A stretch of DNA of 64,000 bases from Escarpia spicata (taxonomy: Eukaryota; Annelida; Polychaeta; Sabellida; Siboglinidae): positions 42,143,178 to 42,207,177 of the forward strand of contig OZ023206.1 in assembly GCA_963995525.1 (NCBI GenBank). The letters run 5' to 3'. Both the position numbers and the translations under genes were made by a program. Below, in pieces: positions 7,437 through 21,700 of this stretch (position 1 is its first letter; each line of letters begins with the position of its first letter). The notes beneath the pieces were generated by a model. The model ran no database searches. It worked only from the letters and a program-made list of their open reading frames with translations, and was not told where the DNA came from.

Positions 7437-10400
7437 TCAGTCTAGACTTCGTGAAGATTTGTAACATGCAAAACATATATTTGGGGTAAGACCACATTAA
7501 GGATCCGTCCGCCGAAAAAAGTCCACTTAAAATACCGTTATGCTGTGATATGCATACATTTTGTTCGAACACTTTGACATGGGACATGTTTGTCTCGTGA
7601 GTACTGAATGTACTGCTGCTTTAGTCAAGATAAAACATCAAATGGGGATGAGTTTTCACACCTATAACTTACGTAATATGTTCTTGTAACTTACGTGACG
7701 GATATAAAACGGTAACATGCATTCCCATGTGTGGTTAATCTAGTTATGTGTGTAGCTTGATATCAGTCTAGCCTTCGTGAAGATTTGTAACATGCAAAAC
7801 ATCTATTTGGGGTAAGACCACATTAAGGATCCGTCCGCCGAAAAAAGTCCACTTAAAATACCGTTATGCTGTGATATGCATAAATTTTGTTTGAACACTT
7901 TGACATGGGACATGTTTGTCTCGTGAGTACTGAATGTACTGCTGCTTTAGACAAGATAAAACATCAAATGGGGATGAGTTTTCACACCTATAACTTACGT
8001 AATATGTTCTTGTAACTTACGTGACGGAGATAAAACGGTAACATGCATTCCCATTTGTGGTTATTCTAGTTATGTGTGTAGCTTGATATCAGTCTAGCCT
8101 TCGTGAAGATTTGTAACATGCAAAACATATATTTGGGGTAAGACCACATTAAGGATCCGTCCGCCGAAAAAAGTCCACTTAAAATACCGTTATGCTGTGA
8201 TATGCATAAATTTTGTTCGAACACTTTGACATGGGACATGTTTGTCTCGTGAGTACTGAATGTACTGCTGCTTTAGTCAAGATAAAACATCAAATGGGGA
8301 TGAGTTTTCACACCTATAACTTACGTAATATGTTCTTGTAACTTACGTGATGGATAAAAAACGGTAACATGCATTCCCATGTGTGGTTAATCTAGTTATG
8401 TGTGTAGCTTGATATCAGTCTAGCCTTCGTGAAGATTTGTAACATTCAAAACATCTATTTGGGGTAAGACCACATTAAGGATCCGTCCGCCGAAAAAAGT
8501 CCACTTAAAATACCGTTATGCTGTGATATGCATAAATTTTGTTCGAACACTTTGACATGGGACATGTTTGTCTCGTGAGTACTGAATGTACTGCTGCTTT
8601 AGACAAGATAAAACATCAAATGGGGATGAGTTTTCACACCTATAACTTACGTAATATGTTCTTGTATCTTACGTGACGGAGATAAAACGGTAACATGCAT
8701 TCCCATTTGTGGTTAATCTAGTTATGTGTGTAGCTTGATATCAGTCTAGCCTTCGTGAAGATTTGTAACATGCAAAACATCTATTTGGGGTAAGACCACA
8801 TTAAGGATCCGTCCGCCAAAAAAAGTGCACTTAAAATACCGTTATGCTGTGATATGCATACATTTTGTTCGAACACTTTGTCATGGGACATGTTTGTCTC
8901 GTGAGTACTGAATGTACTGCTGCTTTAGACAAGATAAAACATCAAATGGGGATGAGTTTTCACACCTATAACTGACGTAATATGTTCTTGTAACTTACGT
9001 GACGGAGATAAAACGGTAACATGCATTCCCGTTTGTGGTTAATCTAGTTATGTGTGTAGCTTGATATCAGTCTAGCCTTCGTGAAGATTTGTAACATGCA
9101 AAACATCTATTTGGGGTAAGACCACATTAAGGATCCGTCCGCCAAAAAAAGTGCACTTAAAATACCGTTATGCTGTGATATGCATACATTTTGTTCGAAC
9201 ACTTTGACATGGGACATGTTTGTCTCGTGAGTACTGAATGTACTGCTGCTTTAGACAAGATAAAACATCAAATGGGGATGAGTTTTCGCACCTATAACTT
9301 ACGTAATATGTTCTTGTAACTTACGTGACGGAGATAAAACGGTAACATGCATTCCCATTTGTGGTTAATCTAGTTATGTGTGTAGCTTGATATCAGTCTA
9401 GCCTTCGTGAAGATTTGTAACATGCAAAACATATATTTGGGGTAAGACCACATTAAGGATCCGTCCGCCGAAAAAAGTGCACTTAAAATACCGTTATGCT
9501 GTGATATGCATAAATTTTGTTCGAACACTTTGACATGGGACATGTTTGTCTCGTGAGTACTGAATGTACTGCTGCTTTAGTCAAGATAAAACATCAAATG
9601 GGGATGAGTTTTCACACCTATAACTTACGTAATATGTTCTTGTAACTTACGTGACGGAGATAAAACGGTAACATGCATTCCCATTTGTGGTTAATCTAGT
9701 TATGTGTGTAGCTTGATATCAGTCTAGCCTTCGTGAAGATTTGTAACATGCAAAACATATATTTGGGGTAAGACCACATTAAGGATCCGTCCGCCGAAAA
9801 TAGTTCACTTAAAATACCGTTATGCTATGATATGCATAAATTGTGTTCGAACACTTTGACATAGGACATGTTTGTCTCGTGAGTACTGAATGTACTGCTG
9901 CTTTAGACAAGATAAAACATCAAATGGGGATGAGTTTTCACACCTATAACTTACGTAATATGTTCTTGTAACTTACGTGACGGAGATAAAACGGTAACAT
10001 GCATTCCCATTTGTGGTTAATCTAGTTATGTGTGTAGCTTGATATCAGTCTAGCCTTCGTGAAGATTTGTAACATGCAAAACATATATTTGGGGTAAGAC
10101 CACATTAAGGATCCGTCCGCCGAAAAAAGTGCACTTAAAATACCGTTATGCTGTGATATGCATAAATTTTGTTCGAACACTTTGACATGGGACATGTTTG
10201 TCTCGTGAGTACTGAATGTACTGCTGCTTTAGACAAGATAAAACATCAAATGGGGATGAGTTTTCACACCTATAACTTACGTAATATGTTCTTGTAACTT
10301 ACGTGACGGATATAAAACGGTAACATGCATTCCCATGTGTGGTTAATCTAGTTATGTGTGTAGCTTGATATCAGTCTAGCCTTCGTGAAGATTTGTAACA

Positions 10401-11734
10401 TGCAAAACATCTATTTGGGGTAAGACCACATTAAGGATCCGTCCGCCGAAAAAAGTCCACTTAAAATACCGTTATGCTGTGATATGCATAAATTTAGTTC
10501 GAACACTTTGACATGGGACATGTTTGTCTCGTGAGTACTGAATGTACTGCTGCTTTAGACAAGATAAAACATCAAATGGGGATGAGTTTTCACACCTATG
10601 ACTTACGTAATATGTTCTTGTAACTTACGTGACGGAGATAAAACGGTAACATGCATTCCCATTTGTGGTTAATCTAGTTATGTGTGTAGTTTGATATCAG
10701 TCTAGCCTTCGTGAAGATTTGTAACATGCAAAACATCTATTTGGGGTAAGACCACATTAAGGATCCGTCCGCCGAAAAAAGTTCACTTAAAATACCGTTA
10801 TGCTATGATATGCATAAATTGTGTTCGAACACTTTGACATAGGACATGTTTGTCTCGTGAGTACTGAATGTACTGCTGCTTTAGACAAGATAAAACATCA
10901 AATGGGGATGAGTTTTTACACCTATAACTTACGTAATATGTTCTTGTAACTTACGTGACGGATATAAAACGGTAACATGCATTCCCATGTGTGGTTAATC
11001 TAGTTATGTGTGTAGCTTGATATCAGTCTAGCCTTCGTGAAGATTTGTAACATGCAAAACATCTATTTGGGGTAAGACCACATTAAGGATCCGTCCGCCG
11101 AAAAAAGTCCACTTAAAATACCGTTTTGCTGTGATATGCATAAATTTAGTTCGAACACTTTGACATGGGACATGTTTGTCTCGTGAGTACTGAATGTACT
11201 GCTGCTTTAGACAAGATAAAACATCAAATGGGGATGAGTTTTCACACCTATGACTTACGTAATATGTTCTTGTAACTTACGTGACGGAGATAAAACGGTA
11301 ACATGCATTCCCATTTGTGGTTAATCTAGTTATGTGTGTAGTTTGATATCAGTCTAGCCTTCGTGAAGATTTGTAACATGCAAAACATCTATTTGGGGTA
11401 AGACCACATTAAGGATCCGTCCGCCGAAAAAAGTCCACTTTAAATACCGTTAAGCTGTGATATGCATAAATTTTGTTCGAACACTTTGACATGGGACATG
11501 TTTGTCTCGTGAGTACTGAATGTACTGCTGCTTTAGACAAGATAAAACATCAAACGGGGATGAGTTTTCACACCTATAACTTACGTAATATGTTCTTGTA
11601 ACTTACGTGACGGAGATAAAACGGTAACATGCATTCCCATTTGTGGTTAATCTAGTTATGTGTGTAGCTTGATATCAGTCTAGCCTTCGTGAAGATTTGT
11701 AACATGCAAAACATATATTTGGGGTAAGACCACA

Positions 11735-12060
11735 TTAAGGATCCGTCCGCCAAAAAAGTGGACTTAAAATACCGTTATGCTGTGATATGCATAAATTTTG
11801 TTAGAACACTTTGACATGGGACATGTTTGTCTCGTGAGTACTGAATGTACTGCTGCTTTAGACATGATAAAACATCAAATGGGGATGAGTTTTCACACCT
11901 ATAACTTACGTAATATGTTCTTGTAACTTACGTGACGGAGATAAAACGGTAACATGCATTCCCATTTGTGGTTAATCTAGTTATGTGTGTAGCTTGATAT
12001 CAGTCTAGCCTTCGTGAAGATTTGTAACATGCAAAACATATATTTGGGGTAAGACCACAT
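11735..12060. repeat. Example of the 325-bp monomer subfamily
   Basis: In this subfamily the block after the BamHI site reads ccaaaaaagtggactt instead of ccgaaaaaagtccactt, one base shorter, and is usually linked with gttagaac in place of gttcgaac. Further members occur near 13706, 18594, 31634, 32610, 38152, 39127, 42715, 43691, 49880, 50205, 52813 and 53137. The linked changes show a lineage copied as a unit rather than independent mutations. Confidence 0.75.
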
Positions 12061-15000
12061 TAAGGATCCGTCCGCCGAAAAAAGTCCACTTAAAATACCG
12101 TTATGCTGTGATATGCATAAATTTTGTTCGAACACTTTGACATGGGACATGTTTGTCTCGTGAGTACTGAATGTACTGCTGCTTTAGTCAAGATAAAACA
12201 TCAAATGGGGATGAGTTTTCAAACCTATAACTTACGTAATATGTTCTTGTAACTTACGTGACGGATATAAAACGGTAACATGCATTCCCATGTGTGGTTA
12301 ATCTAGTTATGTGTGTAGCTTGATATCAGTCTAGGATTCGTGAAGATTTGTAACATGCAAAACATCTATTTGGGGTAAGACCACATTAAGGATCCGTCCG
12401 CCGAAAAAAGTCCACTTAAAATACCGTTATGCTGTGATATGCATAAATTTTGTTCGAACACTTTGACATGGGACATGTTTGTCTCGTGAGTACTGGATGT
12501 ACTGCTGCTTTAGACAAGATAAAACATCAAATGGGGATGAGTTTTCACACCTATGACTTACGTAATATGTTCTTGTAACTTACGTGACGGAGATAAAACG
12601 GTAACATGCATTCCCATTTGTGGTTAATCTAGTTATGTGTGTATTTTGATATCAGTCTAGCCTTCGTGAAGATTTGTAACATGCAAAACATATATTTGGG
12701 GTAAGACCACATTAAGGATCCGTCCGCCGAAAAAAGTCCACTTAAAATACCGTTAAGCTGTGATATGCATACATTTTGTTCGAACACTTTGACATGGGAC
12801 ATGTTTGTCTCGTGAGTACTGAATGTACTGCTGCTTTAGACAAGATAAAACATCAAACGGGGATGAGTTTTCACACCTATAACTTACGTAATATGTTCTT
12901 GTAACTTACGTGACGGAGATAAAACGGTAACATGCATTCCCATTTGTGGTTAATCTAGTTATGTGTGTAGCTTGATATCAGTCTAGCCTTCGTGAAGATT
13001 TGTAACATGCAAAACATATATTTGGGGTAAGACCACATTAAGGATCCGTCCGCCGAAAAAAGACCACTTAAAATACCGTTATGCTGTGATATGCATAAAT
13101 TTTGTTCGAACACTTTGACATGGGACATGTTTGTCTCGTGAGTACTGAATGTACTGCTGCTTTAGACAAGATAAAACATCAAATGGGGATGAGTTTTCAC
13201 ACCTATGACTTACGTAATATGTTCTTGTAACTTACGTGACGGAGATAAAACGGTAACATGCATTCCCATTTGTGGTTAATCTAGTTATGTGTGTAGTTTG
13301 ATATCAGTCTAGCCTTCGTGAAGATTTGTAACATGCAAAACATCTATTTGGGGTAAGACCACATTAAGGATCCGTCCGCCGAAAAAAGTCCACTTTAAAT
13401 ACCGTTAAGCTGTGATATGCATAAATTTTGTTCGAACACTTTGACATGGGACATGTTTGTCTCGTGAGTACTGAATGTACTGCTGCTTTAGACAAGATAA
13501 AACATCAAACGGGGATGAGTTTTCACACCTATAACTTACGTAATATGTTCTTGTAACTTACGTGACGGAGATAAAACGGTAACATGCATTCCCATTTGTG
13601 GTTAATCTAGTTATGTGTGTAGCTTGATATCAGTCTAGCCTTCGTGAAGATTTGTAACATGCAAAACATATATTTGGGGTAAGACCACATTAAGGATCCG
13701 TCCGCCAAAAAAGTGGACTTAAAATACCGTTATGCTGTGATATGCATAAATTTTGTTCGAACACTTTGACATGGGACATGTTTGTCTCGTGAGTACTGAA
13801 TGTACTGCTGCTTTAGACAAGATAAAACATCAAATGGGGATGAGTTTTCACACCTATGACTTACGTAATATGTTCTTGTAACTTACGTGACGGAGATAAA
13901 ACGGTAACATGCATTCCCATTTGTGGTTAATCTAGTTATGTGTGTATTTTGATATCAGTCTAGCCTTCGTGAAGATTTGTAACATGCAAAACATATATTT
14001 GGGGTAAGACCACATTAAGGATCCGTCCGCCGAAAAAAGTCCACTTAAAATACCGTTAAGCTGTGATATGCATAAATTTTGTTCGAACACTTTGACATGG
14101 GACATGTTTGTCTCGTGAGTACTGAATGTACTGCTGCTTTAGTCAAGATAAAACATCAAATGGGGATGAGTTTTCAAACCTATAACTTACGTAATATGTT
14201 CTTGTAACTTACGTGACGGATATAAAACGGTAACATGCATTCCCATGTGTGGTTAATCTAGTTATGTGTGTAGCTTGATATCAGTCTAGGATTCGTGAAG
14301 ATTTGTAACATGCAAAACATCTATTTGGGGTAAGACCACATTAAGGATCCGTCCGCCGAAAAAAGTCCACTTAAAATACCGTTATGCTGTGATATGCATA
14401 AATTTTGTTCGAACACTTTGACATGGGACATGTTTGTCTCGTGAATACTGAATGTACTGCTGCTTTAGACAAGATAAAACATCAAATGGGGATGAGTTTT
14501 CACACCTATGACTTACGTAATATGTTCTTGTAACTTACGTGACGGAGATAAAACGGTAACATGCATTCCCATTTGTGGTTAATCTAGTTATGTGTGTATT
14601 TTGATATCAGTCTAGCCTTCGTGAAGATTTGTAACATGCAAAACATATATTTGGGGTAAGACCACATTAAGGATCCGTCCGCCGAAAAAAGTCCACTTAA
14701 AATACCGTTAAGCTGTGATATGCATACATTTTGTTCGAACACTTTGACATGGGACATGTTTGTCTCGTGAGTACTGAATGTACTGCTGCTTTAGACAAGA
14801 TAAAACATCAAACGGGGATGAGTTTTCACACCTATAACTTACGTAATATGTTCTTGTAACTTACGTGACGGAGATAAAACGGTAACATGCATTCCCATTT
14901 GTGGTTAATCTAGTTATGTGTGTAGCTTGATATCAGTCTAGCCTTCGTGAAGATTTGTAACATGCAAAACATATATTTGGGGTAAGACCACATTAAGGAT

Positions 15001-18000
15001 CCGTCCGCCGAAAAAAGACCACTTAAAATACCGTTATGCTGTGATATGCATAAATTGTGTTCGAACACTTTGACATGGGACATGTTTGTCTCGTGAGTAC
15101 TGAATGTACTGCTGCTTTAGACAAGATAAAACATCAAACGGGGATGAGTTTTCAAACCTATAACTTACGTAATATGTTCTTGTAACTTACGTGACGGAGA
15201 TAAAACGGTAACATGCATTCCCATTTGTGGTTAATCTAGTTATGTGTGTAGCTTGATATCAGTCTAGCCTTCGTGAAGATTTGTAACATGCAAAACATCT
15301 ATTTGGGGTAAGACCACATTAAGGATCCGTCCGCCAAAAAAAGTGCACTTAAAATACCGTTATGCTGTGATATGCATAAATTTTGTTCGAACACTTTGAT
15401 ATGGGACATGTTTGTCTCGTGAGTACTGAATGTACTGCTGCTTTAGACAAGATAAAACATCAAATGGGGATGAGTTTTCACACCTATGACTTACGTAATA
15501 TGTTCTTGTAACTTACGTGACGGAGATAAAACGGTAACATGCATTCCCATTTGTGGTTAATCTAGTTATGTGTGTATTTTGATATCAGTCTAGCCTTCGT
15601 GAAGATTTGTAACATGCAAAACATATATTTGGGGTAAGACCACATTAAGGATCCGTCCGCCGAAAAAAGTCCACTTAAAATACCGTTAAGCTGTGATATG
15701 CATACATTTTGTTCGAACACTTTGACATGGGACATGTTTGTCTCGTGAGTACTGAATGTACTGCTGCTTTAGACAAGATAAAACATCAAACGGGGATGAG
15801 TTTTCACACCTATAACTTACGTAATATGTTCTTGTAACTTACGTGACGGAGATAAAACGGTAACATGCATTCCCATTTGTGGTTAATCTAGTTATGTGTG
15901 TAGCTTGATATCAGTCTAGCCTTCGTGAAGATTTGTAACATGCAAAACATATATTTGGGGTAAGACCACATTAAGGATCCGTCCGCCGAAAAAAGACCAC
16001 TTAAAATACCGTTATGCTGTGATATGCATAAATTGTGTTCGAACACTTTGACATGGGACATGTTTGTCTCGTGAGTACTGAATGTACTGCTGCTTTAGAC
16101 AAGATAAAACATCAAACGGGGATGAGTTTTCAAACCTATAACTTACGTAATATGTTCTTGTAACTTACGTGACGGAGATAAAACGGTAACATGCATTCCC
16201 ATTTGTGGTTAATCTAGTTATGTGTGTAGCTTGATATCAGTCTAGCCTTCGTGAAGATTTGTAACATGCAAAACATCTATTTGGGGTAAGACCACATTAA
16301 GGATCCGTCCGCCAAAAAAAGTGCACTTAAAATACCGTTATGCTGTGATATGCATAAATTTTGTTCGAACACTTTGATATGGGACATGTTTGTCTCGTGA
16401 GTACTGAATGTACTGCTGCTTTAGACAAGATAAAACATCAAATGGGGATGAGTTTTCACACCTATAACTTACGTAATATGTTCTTGTAACTTACGTGACG
16501 GAGATAAAACGGTAACATGCATTCCCATTTGTGGTTAATCTAGTTATGTGTGTAGCTTGATATCAGTCTAGCCTTCGTGAAGATTTGTAACATGCAAAAC
16601 ATATATTTGGGGTAAGACCACATTAAGGATCCGTCCGCCGGAAAAAATGCACTTAAAATACCGTTATGCTGTGATATGCATATATTTTGTTCGAACACTT
16701 TGACATGGGACATGTTTGTCTCGTGAGTACTGAATGTACTGCTGCTTTAGGCAAGATAAAACATCAAATGGGGATGAGTTTTAACACCTATAACTTACGT
16801 AATATGTTCTTGTAACTTACGTGACGGAGATAAAACGGTAACATGCATTCCCATTTGTGGTTAATCTAGTTATGTGTGTAGCTTGATATCAGTCTAGCCT
16901 TCGTGAAGATTTGTAACATGCAAAACATATATTTGGGGTAAGACCACATTAAGAATCCGTCCGCCGAAAAAAGTCCACTTAAAATACCGTTATGCTGTGA
17001 TATGCATAAATTGTGTTCGAACACTTTGACATGGGACATGTTTGTCTCGTGAGTACTGAATGTACTGCTGCTTTAGACAAGATAAAACATCAAACGGGGA
17101 TGAGTTTTCACACCTATAACTTACGTAATATGTTCTTGTAACTTACGTGACGGAGATAAAACGGTAACATGCATTCCCATTTGTGGTTAATCTAGTTATG
17201 TGTGTAGTTTGATATCAGTCTAGCCTTCGTGAAGATTTGTAACATGCAAAACATCTATTTGGGGTAAGACCACATTAAGGATCCGTCCGCCGAAAAAAGT
17301 TCACTTAAAATACCGTTATGCTATGATATGCATAAATTGTGTTCGAACACTTTGACATAGGACATGTTTGTCTCGTGAGTACTGAATGTACTGCTGCTTT
17401 AGACAAGATAAAACATCAAATGGGGATGAGTTTTTACACCTATAACTTACGTAATATGTTCTTGTAACTTACGTGACGGAGATAAAACGGTAACATGCAT
17501 TCCCATTTGTGGTTAATCTAGTTATGTGTGTAGCTGGATATCAGTCTAGCCTTCGTGAAGATTTGTAACATGCAAAACATATATTTGGGGTAAGACCACA
17601 TTAAGGATCCGTCCGCCGAAAAAAGTCCACTTAAAATACCGTTATGCTGTGATATGCATAAATTTTGTTCGAACACTTTGATATGGGACATATTTGTCTC
17701 GTGAGTACTGAATGTACTGCTGCTTTAGTCAAGATAAAACATCAAATGGGGATGAGTTTTCACACCTATAACTTACGTAATATGTTCTTGTAACTTACGT
17801 GACGGATATAAAACGGTAACATGCATTCCCATGTGTGGTTAATCTAGTTATGTGTGTAGCTTGATATCAGTCTAGCCTTCGTGAAGATTTGTAACATGCA
17901 AAACATCTATTTGGGGTAAGACCACATTAAGGATCCGTCCGCCGAAAAAAGTCCACTTAAAATACCGTTATGCTGTGATATGCATACATTTAGTTCGAAC

Positions 18001-18749
18001 ACTTTGACATGGGACATGTTTGTCTCGTGAGTACTGAATGTACTGCTGCTTTAGACAAGATAAAACATCAAATGGGGATGAGTTTTCACACCTATGACTT
18101 ACGTAATATGTTCTTGTAACTTACGTGACGGAGATAAAACGGTAACATGCATTCCCATTTGTGGTTAATCTAGTTATGTGTGTAGTTTGATATCAGTCTA
18201 GCCTTCGTGAAGATTTGTAACATGCAAAACATCTATTTGGGATAAGACCACATTAAGGATCCGTCCGCCGAAAAAAGTCCACTTAAAATACCGTTAAGCT
18301 GTGATATGCATAAATTTTGTTCGAACACTTTGACATGGGACATGTTTGTCTCGTGAGTACTGAATGTACTGCTGCTTTAGACAAGATAAAACATCAAACG
18401 GGGATGAGTTTTCACACCTATAACTTACGTAATATGTTCTTGTAACTTACGTGACGGAGATAAAACGGTAACATGCATTCCCATTTGTGGTTAATCTAGT
18501 TATGTGTGTAGCTTGATATCAGTCTAGCCTTCGTGAAGATTTGTAACATGCAAAACATATATTTGGGGTAAGACCACATTAAGGATCCGTCCGCCAAAAA
18601 AGTGGACTTAAAATACCGTTATGCTGTGATATGCATAAATTTTGTTAGAACACTTTGACATGGGACATGTTTGTCTCGTGAGTACTGAATGTACTGCTGC
18701 TTTAGACATGATAAAACATCAAATGGGGATGAGTTTTCACACCTATAAC

Positions 18750-21700
18750 TTACGTAATATGTTCTTGTAACTTACGTGACGGAGATAAAACGGTAACATG
18801 CATTCCCATTTGTGGTTAATCTAGTTATGTGTGTAGCTTGATATCAGTCTAGCCTTCGTGAAGATTTGTAACATGCAAAACATATATTTGGGGTAAGACC
18901 ACATTAAGGATCCGTCCGCCGAAAAAAGTCCACTTAAAATACCGTTATGCTGTGATATGCATAAATTTTGTTCGAACACTTTGACATGGGACATGTTTGT
19001 CTCGTGAGTACTGAATGTACTGCTGCTTTAGTCAAGATAAAACATCAAATGGGGATGAGTTTTCAAACCTATAACTTACGTAATATGTTCTTGTAACTTA
19101 CGTGACGGATATAAAACGGTAACATGCATTCCCATGTGTGGTTAATCTAGTTATGTGTGTAGCTTGATATCAGTCTAGGATTCGTGAAGATTTGTAACAT
19201 GCAAAACATCTATTTGGGGTAAGACCACATTAAGGATCCGTCCGCCGAAAAAAGTCCACTTAAAATACCGTTATGCTGTGATATGCATAAATTTTGTTCG
19301 AACACTTTGACATGGGACATGTTTGTCTCGTGAGTACTGAATGTACTGCTGCTTTAGACAAGATAAAACATCAAATGGGGATGAGTTTTCACACCTATGA
19401 CTTACGTAATATGTTCTTGTAACTTACGTGACGGAGATAAAACGGTAACATGCATTCCCATTTGTGGTTAATCTAGTTATGTGTGTATTTTGATATCAGT
19501 CTAGCCTTCGTGAAGATTTGTAACATGCAAAACATATATTTGGGGTAAGACCACATTAAGGATCCGTCCGCCGAAAAAAGTCCACTTAAAATACCGTTAA
19601 GCTGTGATATGCATACATTTTGTTCGAACACTTTGACATGGGACATGTTTGTCTCGTGAGTACTGAATGTACTGCTGCTTTAGACAAGATAAAACATCAA
19701 ACGGGGATGAGTTTTCACACCTATAACTTACGTAATATGTTCTTGTAACTTACGTGACGGAGATAAAACGGTAACATGCATTCCCATTTGTGGTTAATCT
19801 AGTTATGTGTGTAGCTTGATATCAGTCTAGCCTTCGTGAAGATTTGTAACATGCAAAACATATATTTGGGGTAAGACCACATTAAGGATCCGTCCGCCGA
19901 AAAAAGACCACTTAAAATACCGTTATGCTGTGATATGCATAAATTTTGTTCGAACACTTTGACATGGGACATGTTTGTCTCGTGAGTACTGAATGTACTG
20001 CTGCTTTAGACAAGATAAAACATCAAATGGTGATGAGTTTTCACACCTATGACTTACGTAATATGTTCTTGTAACTTACGTGACGGAGATAAAACGGTAA
20101 CATGCATTCCCATTTGTGGTTAATCTAGTTATGTGTGTAGCTTGATATCAGTCTAGCCTTCGTGAAGATTTGTAACATGCAAAACATCTATTTGGGGTAA
20201 GACCACATTAAGGATCCGTCCGCCGAAAAAAGTCCACTTAAAATACCGTTATGCTGTGATATGCATAAATTTAGTTCGAACACTTTGACATGGGACATGT
20301 TTGTCTCGTGAGTACTGAATGTACTGCTGCTTTAGACAAGATAAAACATCAAACGGGGATGAGTTTTCAAACCTATAACTTACGTAATATGTTCTTGTAA
20401 CTTACGTGACGGATATAAAACGGTAACATGCATTCCCATGTGTGGTTAATCTAGTTATGTGTGTAGCTTGATATCAGTCTAGGATTCGTGAAGATTTGTA
20501 ACATGCAAAACATCTATTTGGGGTAAGACCACATTAAGGATCCGTCCGCCGAAAAAAGTCCACTTAAAATACCGTTATGCTGTGATATGCATAAATTTTG
20601 TTCGAACACTTTGACATGGGACATGTTTGTCTCGTGAGTACTGAATGTACTGCTGCTTTAGACAAGATAAAACATCAAATGGGGATGAGTTTTCACACCT
20701 ATGACTTACGTAATATGTTCTTGTAACTTACGTGACGGAGATAAAACGGTAACATGCATTCCCATTTGTGGTTAATCTAGTTATGTGTGTATTTTGATAT
20801 CAGTCTAGCCTTCGTGAAGATTTGTAACATGCAAAACATATATTTGGGGTAAGACCACATTAAGGATCCGTCCGCCGAAAAAAGTCCACTTAAAATACCG
20901 TTAAGCTGTGATATGCATACATTTTGTTCGAACACTTTGACATGGGACATGTTTGTCTCGTGAGTACTGAATGTACTGCTGCTTTAGACAAGATAAAACA
21001 TCAAACGGGGATGAGTTTTCACACCTATAACTTACGTAATATGTTCTTGTAACTTACGTGACGGAGATAAAACGGTAACATGCATTCCCATTTGTGGTTA
21101 ATCTAGTTATGTGTGTAGCTTGATATCAGTCTAGCCTTCGTGAAGATTTGTAACATGCAAAACATATATTTGGGGTAAGACCACATTAAGGATCCGTCCG
21201 CCGAAAAAAGACCACTTAAAATACCGTTATGCTGTGATATGCATAAATTTTGTTCGAACACTTTGACATGGGACATGTTTGTCTCGTGAGTACTGAATGT
21301 ACTGCTGCTTTAGACAAGATAAAACATCAAATGGTGATGAGTTTTCACACCTATGACTTACGTAATATGTTCTTGTAACTTACGTGACGGAGATAAAACG
21401 GTAACATGCATTCCCATTTGTGGTTAATCTAGTTATGTGTGTAGCTTGATATCAGTCTAGCCTTCGTGAAGATTTGTAACATGCAAAACATCTATTTGGG
21501 GTAAGACCACATTAAGGATCCGTCCGCCGAAAAAAGTCCACTTAAAATACCGTTATGCTGTGATATGCATAAATTTAGTTCGAACACTTTGACATGGGAC
21601 ATGTTTGTCTCGTGAGTACTGAATGTACTGCTGCTTTAGACAAGATAAAACATCAAACGGGGATGAGTTTTCAAACCTATAACTTACGTAATATGTTCTT

